This document shows positions 6,828-6,930 of a DNA stretch of 6,930 bases, in pieces (positions within the stretch are counted from its first letter, which is position 1; each line of letters starts with the position of its first letter). The position numbers and the translations under genes were made by a program. The notes under the pieces were generated by a model that worked only from the letters and a program-made list of their open reading frames with translations, was not told the origin of the DNA and searched no databases. Source of the stretch: an uncultured Arcobacter sp. (GTDB lineage Bacteria; Campylobacterota; Campylobacteria; Campylobacterales; Arcobacteraceae); contig CAJXWI010000133.1 in the NCBI GenBank assembly GCA_913062735.1, positions 1 to 6,930 on the forward strand, in the 5' to 3' direction.

Positions 6828-6930
6828 GACTTCATCTCCTTACAACTAATGCAAACTAAACTTTTATCACATTTATTTCCGCAATTACAAATATAGCCTT
6901 TAAATTCAGCAGGATTTCCGTACCACAATT
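6824..6930 (-). CDS. Left-handed beta-helix acetyltransferase, C-terminal end only (FdtC/QdtC-like candidate)
   Basis: Only the last 34 full codons are in the window, ending at TGA 6824-6826; the 5' part lies beyond the right edge. The fragment begins [14 protein letters not shown]. The GNPA turn is the hallmark that ends the beta-helix in sugar N-acetyltransferases of the WbpD/FdtC kind, and a short Cys-rich tail often follows it. Here the tail has five cysteines in a C-x-C-x3-C-x5-C-x2-C arrangement, suggesting a small zinc-ribbon-like knuckle. The 4-base overlap with fdtB (TTGA) implies tight translational coupling and suggests this enzyme acetylates the amino group made by FdtB. Substrate assignment is by neighbourhood only, and the catalytic part of the protein is not visible. 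Confidence 0.72.
   Translation of the reverse strand, partial: LWYGNPAEFKGYICNCGNKCDKSLVCISCKEMKS
6836..6841 (-). promoter_or_regulatory. fdtB: Shine-Dalgarno site fixing the TTG start of fdtB
   Basis: AAGGAG on the minus strand, 8 bases before TTG 6825-6827 and inside the last codons of the upstream acetyltransferase. An in-frame TAA at 6840-6842 rules out any start further upstream. The nearby ATG at 6833-6835 is in another frame and belongs to the upstream gene. Confidence 0.78.

Noticed and set aside
1..6930. Transposase, integrase, phage-defence or CRISPR signals that might explain the junction
   Set aside because: No such protein motif, inverted-repeat pair or regularly spaced repeat was found on either strand.

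Overview
The window is the distal end of a surface-polysaccharide (O-antigen or capsule type) biosynthesis cluster. It butts directly against the remains of a two-component regulatory operon. The DNA is AT-rich. The first ~210 bases, on the + strand, encode the last 41 residues of an OmpR/PhoB-family response regulator and the first 29 residues of its sensor kinase. The kinase start and first membrane segment resemble kinases I associate with marine gammaproteobacteria of the Alteromonadales/Vibrionales type. That placement is recalled pattern only, and genus is not claimed.

From base 212 to the right edge everything is on the minus strand, so transcription runs right to left. In that order the genes are: the 3' end of a left-handed beta-helix acetyltransferase (6824-6930, cut by the window edge); an FdtB/QdtB-type sugar 3-aminotransferase (5724-6827); a NodL/LacA-type O-acyltransferase (5110-5718); a Wzx flippase (3672-5102); a family-2 glycosyltransferase (2753-3691); a WbpE-type aminotransferase (1657-2742); a WbpD-type N-acetyltransferase (1158-1664); and a Gfo/Idh/MocA sugar-nucleotide 3-dehydrogenase (212-1165). 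Genes overlap or lie 5-10 bases apart, so this looks like one operon whose promoter lies beyond base 6930. There is no gene-free stretch over 20 bases inside the cluster and no RNA gene, CRISPR array, insertion sequence or intrinsic terminator that I can support.

Functionally, two separate 3-acetamido-sugar routes appear to converge. The left trio (3-dehydrogenase, 3-aminotransferase, N-acetyltransferase) should make a UDP-linked 2,3-diacetamido sugar: the GlcNAc3NAcA type if the substrate is a uronic acid, or the GlcNAc3NAc type if not. The right pair (aminotransferase plus acetyltransferase) should be part of a dTDP-Fuc3NAc or dTDP-Qui3NAc route, whose ketoisomerase and RmlA/RmlB would be expected further right. 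The glycosyltransferase would add one residue, the 202-residue acyltransferase could decorate the unit, and Wzx would flip the lipid-linked unit across the inner membrane. No polymerase (Wzy) or initiating transferase is visible here.

The most unusual point is the left junction. The sensor kinase is cut after 29 codons exactly where the cluster ends, and a single palindromic TTAA supplies the stop codons of both convergent frames. I see no evidence for an entirely new kind of system; the interest lies in the junction and in the sugar chemistry.
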